A DNA stretch of 64,000 nucleotides from UBA2402 sp037139735 (GCA_037139735.1 JBAXFU010000003.1:30309-94308), one strand, 5' to 3'. Shown: positions 44,437-52,897, numbered from the stretch's first letter. Translations and numbers: made by a program. The notes: generated by a model not told the origin, from the letters alone.

Positions 44437-44700
44437 ATGCCCATGCTGCCCGCCGCGTACACGCTCGCCGCGGCCGACCCAGCGGTCAGCCGATTCCTCC
44501 ACGAGGATGTGCTGATTCCGGGCATCGTGATGGGGGGTGTGGTGCTGATCGTGGCGTTCAATGTCGTGGCCGGGGTTCTCAAGACCAATGCCCGGGAGCG
44601 GTCCCGCCGCGAAATTGCCGCCTACATCGCCGAAGGGTCGATGACGGCCGAGCAGGGGGAGCGGCTGATGAAGGCCGGTCGCGGGAGCGACAAGGTTTGA
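44437..44700 (+). CDS. Small membrane protein
   Basis: An 87-residue protein with one transmembrane helix (IPGIVMGGVVLIVAFNVVAGVL, about residues 27-48), then a basic stretch and a short helix (REIAAYIAEGSMTAEQGERL) that resembles the SHOCT-like endings of small membrane regulators. Among three nearby ATGs only the one at 44437 is in frame. Its stop lies 25 nt before the next start. Function unknown. Confidence 0.65.
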   Translation: MPMLPAAYTLAAADPAVSRFLHEDVLIPGIVMGGVVLIVAFNVVAGVLKTNARERSRREIAAYIAEGSMTAEQGERLMKAGRGSDKV

Positions 44701-44725
44701 GGTGGTGGTCCTGATATCCTCAGGC

Positions 44726-45148
44726 ATGCATTCCCCCCAACTCCCGGCGTTTGCGGTCGGAACTCGTCGGGGCAACGGCTTGGTGCTGCTCGCCCTGCTG
44801 CTGGTGGTGGTCGTGGTGCTCGTGATGATGTTCGGCAAGACCGGCGGCACGAGCTACATGGACCAGGTCAAGAAGACCCGCGACTCCGGGCGCGAGATGG
44901 CCCGCGAGATCCGCACCGAGCAGATGTCGCTGCTCATCGCGATGTACCGCGAGACGAACAAGCGGCTTCCCAAGACCCCGGCCGATCTGGAATCGCCGGG
45001 CGCGTTCAACGACGGCTGGGGCAAGGAAATGACCTTCTCCTTCGAGGAGAAGACGGGCAAGACCATGGTCAAGTACCACTCGGCCGGTCCCGACGGCGTC
45101 GCCGGCAACGACGACGACAAGGTCTACGCCGACACGATCCCGTACTGA
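44726..45148 (+). CDS. Membrane-anchored protein with GspG-like C-terminal motif
   Basis: A 140-residue protein with one N-terminal transmembrane helix (GLVLLALLLVVVVVLVMMFG) and a soluble domain. LLIAMYRETNKRLPKTPADL, DGWGKEMTFSF and SAGPDGVAGNDDD resemble the globular part of type II secretion major pseudopilins (GspG: D-G-W-G, then SxGxDG-x-GG...DD). The usual GFTxxE prepilin signal is missing, so it is probably a relative anchored by an ordinary helix rather than a pilin. It sits in a short run with the previous small membrane protein. Confidence 0.65.
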   Translation: MHSPQLPAFAVGTRRGNGLVLLALLLVVVVVLVMMFGKTGGTSYMDQVKKTRDSGREMAREIRTEQMSLLIAMYRETNKRLPKTPADLESPGAFNDGWGKEMTFSFEEKTGKTMVKYHSAGPDGVAGNDDDKVYADTIPY

Positions 45149-45192
45149 GCCGCCCCGGCAGTCCGGCGGCACGCCTCATACCATCCGGGACC

Positions 45193-45495
45193 ATGCCGAC
45201 GTACGTCTACGAGATCCTCGACAAGAAGGGCAACCCCACCGGGAAGACCTTCGAGATCGTCCAGTCCATGAAGGAAGACGCCCTCACCGAGCATCCCGAG
45301 ACGGGACAAAGGGTCCGTCGCGCCATCGTCGCCCCGGCCATCGCCGAGAAGTGGAGCGACATGAAGGCCAAGAGCGCGCTCTCCGACAAGAATCTCGAAC
45401 GGCTCGGCTTCACCAAGTACCAACGCAAGGGCGACCGCTACATGGAGCGAACCGCCGGCAAGTTCGGCCCCAAGACGCTCGGCGGCGGCGACTGA
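45193..45495 (+). CDS. FmdB-like small protein lacking zinc-ribbon cysteines
   Basis: A 100-residue protein. MPTYVYEI...TFEIVQSMKEDALTEHPETGQRVRRAI follows the FmdB/CxxC_CXXC_SSSS pattern (MPTYEYxCxxC...F, then C-P-x-C, then VRRxI), but every cysteine is replaced: the first pair lies in a KKGNPTGK loop and the second pair is HPET. The remaining C-terminal half is basic and hydrophilic. No function is known for this form. It lies 44 nt after the GspG-like gene. Confidence 0.7.
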   Translation: MPTYVYEILDKKGNPTGKTFEIVQSMKEDALTEHPETGQRVRRAIVAPAIAEKWSDMKAKSALSDKNLERLGFTKYQRKGDRYMERTAGKFGPKTLGGGD

Positions 45496-45561
45496 CGATC
45501 GACTCCCCGTCGCTCGTCCACCTCACGCGATCCGCACCCTTTCCTCGCGCACCTGGCACCC

Positions 45562-46533
45562 ATGCCCTCCAAACCATTCATCGGCATCGATCTCGGCGGC
45601 ACCAACATGCAGATCGGCGTGGTCTCGCCCGACCACAAGCTCATCGGCGAGGCCAAGCGAAAGACCAAGGCCGAAGAGGGCACCGAGGCCATTCTCGGTC
45701 GCATCGTCGCGGGGATCGAGGAGGCCTGTCTCGCGGCCAAGATCACCGTCCAGGACTGCGGCGGGGTGGGCATCGGCGCGCCCGGCGCGGTCGATCCGCA
45801 CGCCGGCGTCGTGCTCGAGGCGGTCAATCTCCGCTGGGACAACCTGCCCCTGGCCGACATCCTCTCCAAGCGACTTCGCACCAAGGTCTACCTCGACAAC
45901 GACGTGAACGTCGCCCTTCACGGCGAGAACAAGCTCGGCGCCGGCAGGGATTCCAAGGACCTGCTGGGGGTCTGGGTCGGCACCGGCATCGGCGGCGCGC
46001 TCATCCTCAACGGTTCGCTCTACTACGGGCACTTCATGACCGCCGGCGAGATCGGACACGCCATCTTGTACCCCCACGCCCCGCGAGGGCAGCGTTCGCT
46101 CGAGCACAACTGCTCGCGAACCAGCGTCGTCGACCGCCTCGTGCGACTCATCAGGTCCAACAACAAGTCGCAGATCGTGAAGGAGATCGACGGCGACTTC
46201 TCGAAAATCAAGTCCAAGATGCTCGCCCGCTACTACCGCGGCGGCGACGCCGAGGACGAGCTCGTGATCGAGGTGATCGACCAGGCGGCCGAGGATCTGG
46301 CGATCATGATCGCCAACTGCGTGACGATCCTCAGTCTGCCCCGCGTCATCCTGGGAGGGGGCCTGACGGAGGCCGTCGGCAAGCCCTTCGTGGAGCGCAT
46401 CGAGAAGTCGGTGCGAAGGCTCGCCTTCCCCGAGGTGTGCCGCAAGGTGGAAGTGGTCGCCAGCCGCCTCGAGGACCACGCAGGCGTCTTCGGGGCGGCC
46501 CTCCTGGCGATGGATCGGTTCCCCTCCAAGTGA
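45562..46533 (+). CDS. ROK family sugar kinase (glucokinase-like)
   Basis: A 323-residue ASKHA-fold kinase. FIGIDLGGTNMQIGVVSPD is the ATP phosphate-1 motif, then GVGIGAPGAVDP, LDNDVNVALHGENKLGAGR (catalytic Asp in DNDVN), GVWVGTGIGGALILNG and LGGGLTE. The ROK zinc motif after GEIGH is not preserved: AILYPHAPRGQRSLEHNC has one Cys instead of the usual cluster of three or four. It probably phosphorylates glucose or a related sugar; specificity cannot be read. Confidence 0.85.
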   Translation: MPSKPFIGIDLGGTNMQIGVVSPDHKLIGEAKRKTKAEEGTEAILGRIVAGIEEACLAAKITVQDCGGVGIGAPGAVDPHAGVVLEAVNLRWDNLPLADILSKRLRTKVYLDNDVNVALHGENKLGAGRDSKDLLGVWVGTGIGGALILNGSLYYGHFMTAGEIGHAILYPHAPRGQRSLEHNCSRTSVVDRLVRLIRSNNKSQIVKEIDGDFSKIKSKMLARYYRGGDAEDELVIEVIDQAAEDLAIMIANCVTILSLPRVILGGGLTEAVGKPFVERIEKSVRRLAFPEVCRKVEVVASRLEDHAGVFGAALLAMDRFPSK

Positions 46534-46540
46534 CATCGCC

Positions 46541-47653
46541 ATGAACACGTTGCTCGCCGCCGTGACGGTCCTGCTTGGAGTCGCCATGCAAGAGGCCGTC
46601 GGGCCCCTGCCCGAGCCCAGCGAGGTCTCGAAGCGAGCGGCGGCCATGGTCGACGCTGAGCGGCTCATGGGCCTGGTGCGGACGCTCCCGACCAAGCGGG
46701 CCGCGGCGGGAGACGCGGACGACGCCGCGGGGCTCGAGGCCACCGAGCGACTGTTGGTGGGGCGCCTGAAGGGGCTGGGCCTGACGCCCCGGTTTCACGA
46801 GTTCGCTTGGAACAGCCCGGCGAGGAACCTTGGGCGGCCCGAGGGCCAGCCCGATGCCAAGCCCGATGGCAAGCCCGATGGCAAGCCCGATGCCAGGCCG
46901 GTGCTCTACCGCAACATCATCGTCGACTTCACGGGCACCGGCCGCCCCGAGGAGGTGCTGGTCGTGTCGGCGCACATCGATGCGGTGCTTGGGTCTCCGG
47001 GGGCGGACGACGACGCGAGCGGCGTGGCGGGCGTGATGGAGTTGGCTCGCATCCTCCAGCAGGTGGGCCCCGGCTCGAGGACGATTCGCCTGGTGCTCTT
47101 CAACCTCGAAGAGGTGGGGTTGGTGGGGTCGCGGGCCTACGTCTCGTCGTGGCTCAAGGAGCAGCGGGAGAAGACCCCGGTCGAGGGCGGCGTCGTCGGC
47201 GGGCACGCCAAGGCCGAGCGGATCGTCGGCATGATCAGCCTGGAGATGATCGGCTACTTCACCGATGCGCCGGGCAGTCAGAAGAGTCCCATTCAACGGA
47301 TCGAAGGGGTCTTCGAGCCCTCGACGGTGGGGGACACGATCGCCGTCGTCGGCGTCAAGGCGCATCAGGGATTCAGCCGCCCGCTCATCGCCCTCATGAA
47401 GGCCCACGCGCCCGACCTCAAGACCACCGACGCGGACTTCATGCCCGTGCCCATCCCGGACATGATGCGGTCCGACCATGGCCCTTTCATCATCGCGGGC
47501 CGGCCGGCGGTCATGATCACCGACACCGCGAACTTCCGCAACCCGCACTACCACCGGGCCACGGATACGGCCCAGACGCTGGACGTCAAGCGGTTCACGC
47601 TCGTCGTGCAGGGCGTGGTGGGTGCGGTGCGGCGATTGGCGGATGAGCCCTGA
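46541..47653 (+). CDS. M28-family zinc aminopeptidase-like protein
   Basis: A 370-residue protein, probably exported (short hydrophobic N terminus). The M28 zinc ligands are in VVSAHIDAV (His), PGADDDASG (bridging Asp), FNLEEVGLVGS (Glu-Glu), and FRNPHYHRATDT (His), with MISLEMIGYF between. Members release N-terminal residues from peptides. A short in-frame 12-bp repeat near 46849-46895 encodes PDAKPDGKPDGKPDARP just before the catalytic domain, probably a flexible linker. It starts 8 nt after the ROK kinase. Confidence 0.87.
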   Translation: MNTLLAAVTVLLGVAMQEAVGPLPEPSEVSKRAAAMVDAERLMGLVRTLPTKRAAAGDADDAAGLEATERLLVGRLKGLGLTPRFHEFAWNSPARNLGRPEGQPDAKPDGKPDGKPDARPVLYRNIIVDFTGTGRPEEVLVVSAHIDAVLGSPGADDDASGVAGVMELARILQQVGPGSRTIRLVLFNLEEVGLVGSRAYVSSWLKEQREKTPVEGGVVGGHAKAERIVGMISLEMIGYFTDAPGSQKSPIQRIEGVFEPSTVGDTIAVVGVKAHQGFSRPLIALMKAHAPDLKTTDADFMPVPIPDMMRSDHGPFIIAGRPAVMITDTANFRNPHYHRATDTAQTLDVKRFTLVVQGVVGAVRRLADEP

Positions 47654-47671
47654 CCGGGCGACGAGGCTCGC

Positions 47672-47953
47672 TCACAGCGACGAGAGCAGCAGGTCCGCCG
47701 CGGCGTCAAGCCGCTCGAACGTTTCGTAGCCGCCGCGAGCCAACTGCGCGCGGACGGAACGGATCAACTCGGCACGCGAGGGCTCGAACTCGTCGAGATC
47801 GACCGCCGCCACGCGGACCAGCGAGTCGGAGCGATCGAAGGCCGCCGCGGGCACCAGCTTCGTCCGCAGGGGCGAGGCATGGCCCGCGCCGCCGGCGAAC
47901 GCGTGCCCGCCGGTCACTCCGCCCGTCGCCGCTTGGTTGATGCTCGTGGACAT
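47672..47953 (-). CDS. Small protein, possibly FlgM-like anti-sigma factor
   Basis: A 93-residue protein. The N-terminal third is Gly/Ala/Ser-rich and looks disordered. The C-terminal part, SRAELIRSVRAQLARGGYET then FERLDAAADLLLSSL, resembles the helices of FlgM, the flagellar anti-sigma-28 factor (R-x-E-I-R-x-x-I-A-x-G-x-Y, then LD-x-A-x-D-x-LL). No flagellar gene is adjacent. A 12-bp perfect inverted repeat lies 66 bp upstream of its start. Assignment is by pattern only. Confidence 0.45.
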   Translation of the reverse strand: MSTSINQAATGGVTGGHAFAGGAGHASPLRTKLVPAAAFDRSDSLVRVAAVDLDEFEPSRAELIRSVRAQLARGGYETFERLDAAADLLLSSL

Positions 47954-48418
47954 TGAAACGGCCTTTCTCGAGTGGTGCGGCAACTGCCGCTCCGATCTGC
48001 ACGGACGCACTGCAACCCGCACCGATCATCGCTGATGATCGGTGCCACGCCTTCGGCTCGCTGAATCGATGCGCTCCGCGCCTTCGACGGTCTTCAAGAC
48101 GCCCTGTCTCGCCCCGCCTTCGACCTGCTGATCCGACGTTCGTCGTCTCGCTGTCTTGCGTGGGCCAAGCGTCCGTTCCGGTCACCATGTCCGTCGGTGA
48201 CGCCTTCTGTATCGACTGGCTCTGGTACAATGCTTCAAAATACGAAAGTCCCGCTCAAGTCAACGTAACGACATGTCCGGCAAAGACTTGTAGCGGATAA
48301 TCGCCTCCGGACGGGCCAAGTATTTTCCGGTTCGTTCATGAGTTTTCGACGCTTCATCCAGCACGGTAAACCCCTTCAGGGGAGTCTCGCAACCGGTCCG
48401 GGGGAGCCCGCTCGGGGG
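47954..48418. other. Intergenic region with a perfect 12-bp inverted repeat
   Basis: It is a 465-bp divergent gap. GCACCGATCATC (48019-48030) and GATGATCGGTGC (48034-48045) form a perfect 12-bp dyad with a 3-nt centre and no T run, so it is more likely an operator or RNA hairpin than a terminator. The stretch 48205-48330 is clearly AT-richer than its surroundings (TGGTACAAT at about 48223-48231; GATAAT at 48296-48301) and probably holds promoters for the lipoprotein gene. No gene is seen. Confidence 0.5.
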
Positions 48419-49432
48419 ATGCGTCGGCGCTTCGCGGCGGTCGTGTTGGTCGCGATCGCAGGGTGTGCCGCCAAGCCCAATGACACGGGCGCGACCAAGC
48501 CCGAAGGGCCCACGTATGCCTCGCCGTGGGACAAGCCCTTCGTGCCCCGTCACCTGCGGGCGGCGAAGGATGCCGCCCCCGCGGGGCCGGCGCCCAAGGC
48601 CCGGTCGCTCGCCGAACTCATGCAGTTGGGCGATGCGGACGCACCCGCCCCGGCGGCTGCCAGTCCGTTGCAGGTTCCGGATGCCCCGGTCGCCGTGCCA
48701 GCCGCGTCGGTGGCGGGCAGCGACGCCTTGCCGCCCAAGCTCCCGGCAGGGTCCAAGGACTGGACCATCGTCATCGCCGGCTTCGACAAGGTCGCCGAGG
48801 TGCCTCAGGCCAACGCGGCGCTCGCGCGAGTGAGGGCTCAGCCCGGGCTCGCGGCGGCATTCCTCGAGGAACGGGGCAAGGCCGTGGTGGTGGCCTACGG
48901 CAAGTACCCCTCGCTGGACGCTCCTGCCGCCCGGGCCGACCTCGACCGCATTCGCGGGCTTTCCGTGGAAGGGGGGACGCCCTTTGCGGGCGCCATGCTG
49001 GCCCCGCCCGTCTTCGATGCACTGCCCGGCACGATTCCCGAGTACGACCTCCGCAACGCCAAGGCGCAGGCCGGCGCGGAGAAGGCCGCGTACACGCTCC
49101 AGGTGGGGGTCTATTGCCGCCTCGACGATCAGGAGCCGTCCTCGAAGGAACTCGCCGAGTTCCGCAAGGCGGCGGAGAAGGCGGCCGTGGAGATGCGGCG
49201 TCAGGGCGAGCAGGCCTTCTATTTCCACGGTCCGCGTCGGAGCATGGTGACGGTCGGGCTCTTCGGGGTCGAGGACTACGACCTTCGTCAGTCCCGCCTC
49301 CGCAGTCCGGCCATCGCCCGGCTGATGGAGCGGTTTCCGCACAACCTCGTCAACGGCGCGGGCGTCAAGCGCAAGCGTGCAGGTCAGGCCGAGGCCGTGA
49401 TGGATCCCAGTTTCGTCGTGGCCGTGCCGTGA
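48419..49432 (+). CDS. Lipoprotein with SPOR-like repeats
   Basis: A 337-residue lipoprotein (AVVLVAIAGCAAKP lipobox, Cys about 16). A Pro/Ala-rich linker of ~90 residues is followed by two similar alpha/beta units: WTIVIAGFDKVAEVPQANAA...AVVVAYGKY, and YTLQVGVYCRLDDQ...SMVTVGLFG. Each has the strand-helix-strand pattern of SPOR domains, which bind denuded peptidoglycan glycan strands. An envelope role is likely. The ATG at 48419 gives a normal lipoprotein signal with GGGGAG upstream; the ATG at 48338 would add 27 unlikely residues. Confidence 0.7.
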   Translation: MRRRFAAVVLVAIAGCAAKPNDTGATKPEGPTYASPWDKPFVPRHLRAAKDAAPAGPAPKARSLAELMQLGDADAPAPAAASPLQVPDAPVAVPAASVAGSDALPPKLPAGSKDWTIVIAGFDKVAEVPQANAALARVRAQPGLAAAFLEERGKAVVVAYGKYPSLDAPAARADLDRIRGLSVEGGTPFAGAMLAPPVFDALPGTIPEYDLRNAKAQAGAEKAAYTLQVGVYCRLDDQEPSSKELAEFRKAAEKAAVEMRRQGEQAFYFHGPRRSMVTVGLFGVEDYDLRQSRLRSPAIARLMERFPHNLVNGAGVKRKRAGQAEAVMDPSFVVAVP

Positions 49433-49451
49433 GCCCCTTGAAGGCCGGGTT

Positions 49452-49472
49452 CGGGTTGGAGCGGCCAACCCG
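49452..49472. terminator. Hairpin between convergent genes
   Basis: CGGGTTGG (49452-49459) pairs with CCAACCCG (49465-49472) around a 5-nt loop. It lies between the stops at 49432 (plus) and 49475 (minus). There is no T run on either strand, so termination is only suggested by position. Confidence 0.35.
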
Positions 49473-49474
49473 GC

Positions 49475-49879
49475 TCAGCGGGCGTTGATGTGCAGCGTGT
49501 CGGCATCGCGGCTCGCGAGCCCCTCGCCCGAGATGCCCACGGCCATGTCCGCCCCGTCGACGTCGATGTCGAGCGGCCCGGCCAGCGATGTGATCGTCCA
49601 GGAGCCGGCCGACATCCCCTTGGCTTCGCCGAGAAAGACGTGGATGGTCATGCCGGGCTGAAAGCGGCCTCGGGCGGTGCCGCCGGCGGGCAAGGGCAGG
49701 TGCTCGATCGTGCCGTCGGGCGACTGAAGCGTGGCGGTGACCGCCGTGGTCGACGCGTTGCGGATCACCAGGGCGTCGCCGGGCGAGAGCGTGTGCGATC
49801 GCTTGGACATCACCACCATGACGGTGACGACGGCCAAGGCAACCGCCAGCAGGATTCGAAGAAGCTGAGCGACGCGCAT
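49475..49879 (-). CDS. Hypothetical membrane-anchored protein
   Basis: A 134-residue protein with an N-terminal transmembrane helix (LLRILLAVALAVVTVMVVM) and a small beta-rich outer domain (ALVIRNASTTAVTATLQSPD, GRFQPGMTIHVFLGE, WTITSLAGPLDIDVDGADM). No motif was recognised. It lies downstream of nuoD on the same strand, 73 nt after the nuoD stop. Function unknown. Confidence 0.6.
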   Translation of the reverse strand: MRVAQLLRILLAVALAVVTVMVVMSKRSHTLSPGDALVIRNASTTAVTATLQSPDGTIEHLPLPAGGTARGRFQPGMTIHVFLGEAKGMSAGSWTITSLAGPLDIDVDGADMAVGISGEGLASRDADTLHINAR

Positions 49880-49952
49880 GGTGCAAAGCGGGCGGTGTCG
49901 GGACGACGCGGCTTGGGCCCTTCGTGGGCCCTTCGCCGGCGAGGCAGGCGGA

Positions 49953-51242
49953 TCACCTGTCGAGTTCGGCCGCCACGACGTTGATGGAGCCGATGACCGC
50001 GGGGATGTCGGCGAGCATGTGGCCTTCGGAGAGCTTGGCCATGAGCTGGTAGTTGATGAAGCAGGGGGGACGCACGCGGACGCGCCACGGACGGGGGCCG
50101 CCGTCGGCCACGATGAAGTACCCGAGCTCGCCGTTGGCGGACTCCTGCGCCGAGTAGAGCTCGGCGATGGGAGCCTTCCACCCGCGGTTGGTCATGATGA
50201 TCTCGAAGTGGTGGATGAGCCCCTCGATCGAGCCGTAGACCTCCTTCTTGTTGGGCTTGGCCATCTTCGCGTCGGCGAAGACGTCGGTGGGCCCCGGAGG
50301 AATGCGGTCGATCAGTTGCTCGATGATCTTGATGCTCTGCTTGAGCTCCTCCACGCGGACCAGGTAGCGGCAGTAGGCGTCGCCCCCGGTGGTGACGGGC
50401 ACTTGGAACTTCACGGCCTCCGCGCCCTGGCCGTCCCAGTTGTCGGCGTAGCAGAGATACGGGAAGTCCTTGCGGAGGTCCCGCTTCACGCCGCTGGCGC
50501 GAGCCATGGGACCGGTCGTCGACCACGCGACGGCCTCGTCGTGCGTGAGCACGCCGATGCCCTGCGTGCGGTCCATGAAGATGCGGTTGCGGTTGAGCAG
50601 GTTCTCGAGGTCCGCCACCGCCTGCGGGATCTTCTCGCGGATCAGCGTCTTGACGAGCTTCTTGAACGTCTCGTCGTCGGGGATCTCCTGCATCAGGCCG
50701 CCCACCCGCGTCCAGTCCGGGTGGAACCGCTGGCCGGAGATGTAGTCCACGAGGTCGTAGATGTCCTCGCGAACGTTGAAGGCGTAGATGAAGCCCGTGA
50801 AGGCGTTGAGGTCGAGCCCCGCCGCGCCCACGCACAACAGGTGGTTCTGGATGCGGGCCATCTCCGCCATGATCGTGCGGAGCACCTTGCACCGAGGCGT
50901 GATCTCGATGCCGAAGAGATGCTCCACCGCGCCGTGCCACGCGATGTCGTTCGCGATCGGACTCAGATAGTCCATCCGCGAGCAGATCGTCACGTACTGG
51001 TTGTAATCGAGCGCCTCGCCCAGTTTCTCGAAGCCGCTGTGCAGGTACCCGATGTGCGGCGTCACGCGAGCCACGCGTTCGCCGTCGAGTTCGAGCACCA
51101 GCCGCAGCGTCGTGTGCGTGGCAGGGTGCTGGGGACCGAAGTTGAGCACCCAGCGGTCGCCGGTGTCCACGTGGTCCTTCAGGTAGTTGATGGAGTCGGC
51201 GTCGACCGTCAGGGCTTCGTCAGGCTTGATCGTGAAAGGCAT
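49953..51242 (-). CDS. nuoD: NADH-quinone oxidoreductase subunit D
   Basis: A 429-residue 49-kDa-type subunit of respiratory complex I. WVLNFGPQHPATHTTLRLVL, PHIGYLHSGFEKLGEALDYN, YVTICSRMDYLSPIANDIAW, RTIMAEMARIQNHLL, DYISGQRFHPDWTRVGG and YGSIEGLIHHFEIIM are diagnostic. It helps form the quinone-binding site in the peripheral arm. The ATG at 51242 (MPFTIKPDEA) is chosen over 51299. No other nuo gene flanks it, which is unusual, because nuoC and nuoE normally adjoin it. Confidence 0.95.
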   Translation of the reverse strand: MPFTIKPDEALTVDADSINYLKDHVDTGDRWVLNFGPQHPATHTTLRLVLELDGERVARVTPHIGYLHSGFEKLGEALDYNQYVTICSRMDYLSPIANDIAWHGAVEHLFGIEITPRCKVLRTIMAEMARIQNHLLCVGAAGLDLNAFTGFIYAFNVREDIYDLVDYISGQRFHPDWTRVGGLMQEIPDDETFKKLVKTLIREKIPQAVADLENLLNRNRIFMDRTQGIGVLTHDEAVAWSTTGPMARASGVKRDLRKDFPYLCYADNWDGQGAEAVKFQVPVTTGGDAYCRYLVRVEELKQSIKIIEQLIDRIPPGPTDVFADAKMAKPNKKEVYGSIEGLIHHFEIIMTNRGWKAPIAELYSAQESANGELGYFIVADGGPRPWRVRVRPPCFINYQLMAKLSEGHMLADIPAVIGSINVVAAELDR

Positions 51243-51727
51243 GTCGTCCCATTGTAGATGCCAAACCCCGGGGCGTGACCCGCTGCGTCGCGGCATCACC
51301 GTGGCTTCCTGGCATCAGCCCCGTCGCTCCAGGTCCACGTCCATGCCTCGCCGGCCCCCTCGACCGGCCCCCCCGTCCCCCGCCACGACGCTCACGGGCG
51401 ATCTTCTCGGCCGGTTGGCCCCGGCATGGCGGTTGACATCCGCTCGCCTGCCGGATGTCGCTCGCGATCCCCCCATACCCGACGCCCCTTCTTTGTCCCG
51501 CCGTGGCGGCCGGGCACCGAGTGGTGGAACGCCTTGAACCGGCTCCGGTCACCAACCCCGATCTGGCCGGCCCCCGACCCTTCTGGAAGTTCCTTGAGCA
51601 CGAGAATGCCACGCGCCCCGGCCTTGCGGTGCTTCGGGGACGACTCGATCTGTATGCGTGACGCTGGTCCGGGACGGCGGGGTTGCCGAGGGTGGGGGGG
51701 ATTCCCCGGTTTGTCGCCGCACAACGC
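51243..51727. other. 485-bp gene-free region
   Basis: It lies between nuoD (minus) and a small anchored protein whose stop is at 51728 (minus). Several open frames exist on both strands (for example 51426-51800 and 51455-51661 plus), but they are rich in Pro/Arg, have no homology I can recognise and no ribosome site. The region must contain the nuoD promoter; no clear elements were identified. Confidence 0.5.
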
Positions 51728-52384
51728 TCATCGCATCGAGACGGGGGGCATCAGGAGTTCCTGCATCACGATGGCGCGCCTCCACGAGGCGTTCGACTGA
51801 ATCGACGCAGCCAGCGCCACGCCTGCCGCCGCCTTGGCGGCCTCTTCGCGGGTGGCCGCATCGCGCTGCAAGGCGGAGGGCCCGGGCATGGGCTGCTCGC
51901 GGGTGCCGGAGACGCGAGGGGCGTCGGCCGACTCGGTGGCCTGAGCCGCAACGCCGGGACGCCTCGGAGCGGATCGCTCGCCGGGTGACTGCTGGGCGGA
52001 GGAGCCCGCCTTGGATTGACCGGGCACGCGGGGCCCGCGTCGTTCGTTGCCGCCGCTCTCGCGACGCTTCTTGGCGGGTGTGCCGGCCTCGGTCGCGACG
52101 CGGCCGGGCACGGGCAGGGAGGGTCGTGGCGACGTACCGGCCGTCATGGCGGTGCGTTCGGCGGCACGGCGTTCGAGCGCCACGCCTGCGGGCAGGGCGT
52201 CGCCATCCACCCGCCCGCCGGTTCGGAGGGCGTCGATTCTCGCCCGTTCACTGGCGATGTCGGCCTGTCGCTGCTCGGCCTGTCGCTTGAGGCGCTCGAA
52301 GATGCTCCGCAGCACCGGCCCCACGACAAAGAGCACGACGACCAGAATCTGCGGGTGGCTGAGCAGGTATTGCAGGAAGCCCAT
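51728..52384 (-). CDS. Hypothetical N-terminally anchored protein
   Basis: A 218-residue protein with an N-terminal transmembrane helix (HPQILVVVLFVVGPVL), a short coiled coil (RLKRQAEQRQADIASERARI), a long Pro/Gly/Arg/Ser-rich disordered middle, and a conserved-looking C-terminal helix WRRAIVMQELLMPPVSMR. That ending looks like a short docking or regulatory motif. It is followed by a 485-bp gap and lies 6 nt after the YbaY-like lipoprotein gene. Function unknown. Confidence 0.6.
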   Translation of the reverse strand: MGFLQYLLSHPQILVVVLFVVGPVLRSIFERLKRQAEQRQADIASERARIDALRTGGRVDGDALPAGVALERRAAERTAMTAGTSPRPSLPVPGRVATEAGTPAKKRRESGGNERRGPRVPGQSKAGSSAQQSPGERSAPRRPGVAAQATESADAPRVSGTREQPMPGPSALQRDAATREEAAKAAAGVALAASIQSNASWRRAIVMQELLMPPVSMR

Positions 52385-52390
52385 GGCGGA

Positions 52391-52816
52391 TCACTTTCCC
52401 GAGCGGCTGACGAGCACCTCGACGACGTCGCTGTTGCCGTGAGTGAGCACCGGCACGGCCTCGGTGCTCGTGAACCACGCCTTGCCGCCGACGATGAGCG
52501 ACGCTCGCACGTTGTATCGGCGAGATGGGTCGATCTCGGCGGAGCGGAAGCGAAGTTCGAAGGCGTAGGGGGGGCCGTTCGAGACGGTCTGGGCCGACTC
52601 GACGACGACCTTGGCGGGGGCGTCCGCCCGCGAGACGTCCTCGAGCGCGACCCGAAGGGTCGTGTTGGGGGGAATCATCATCCGCTCGCGGTACGTGACG
52701 GTGCCCATCACCACGCCCATCTCGTGGGCGGGTCGGGGGGTGGAGCAGCCGGCGACGAGCGTCGCGACAAGGGCGCCGGTGCATCCCACGGGCAGCATGG
52801 GGAGGAATCCTCGCAT
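52391..52816 (-). CDS. YbaY-family lipoprotein
   Basis: A 141-residue lipoprotein (LVATLVAGCSTPRP, Cys about 24). The mature part fits the YbaY/type III secretion pilotin-like family: VMGTVTYRERMMIPPNTTLR, VALEDVSRADAPAKVVVES, PPYAFELRFRSAEIDPSRRY and SLIVGGKAWFTSTEAVPVL. The family is a small beta-barrel of unknown role. The ATG at 52816 yields a good lipoprotein signal. Confidence 0.8.
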   Translation of the reverse strand: MRGFLPMLPVGCTGALVATLVAGCSTPRPAHEMGVVMGTVTYRERMMIPPNTTLRVALEDVSRADAPAKVVVESAQTVSNGPPYAFELRFRSAEIDPSRRYNVRASLIVGGKAWFTSTEAVPVLTHGNSDVVEVLVSRSGK

Positions 52817-52897
52817 GGGAAACCATACGCACTCGCGGCGGGGCGACGTTCGTGGTGCTCGGCGAAAACGGACGTCTTTCCGGCGTACCGTACGCTC

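Noticed and set aside
51426..51800. Possible small gene in the gap upstream of nuoD
   Set aside because: No ribosome site, Pro/Arg-rich product and overlap with the neighbouring real gene.
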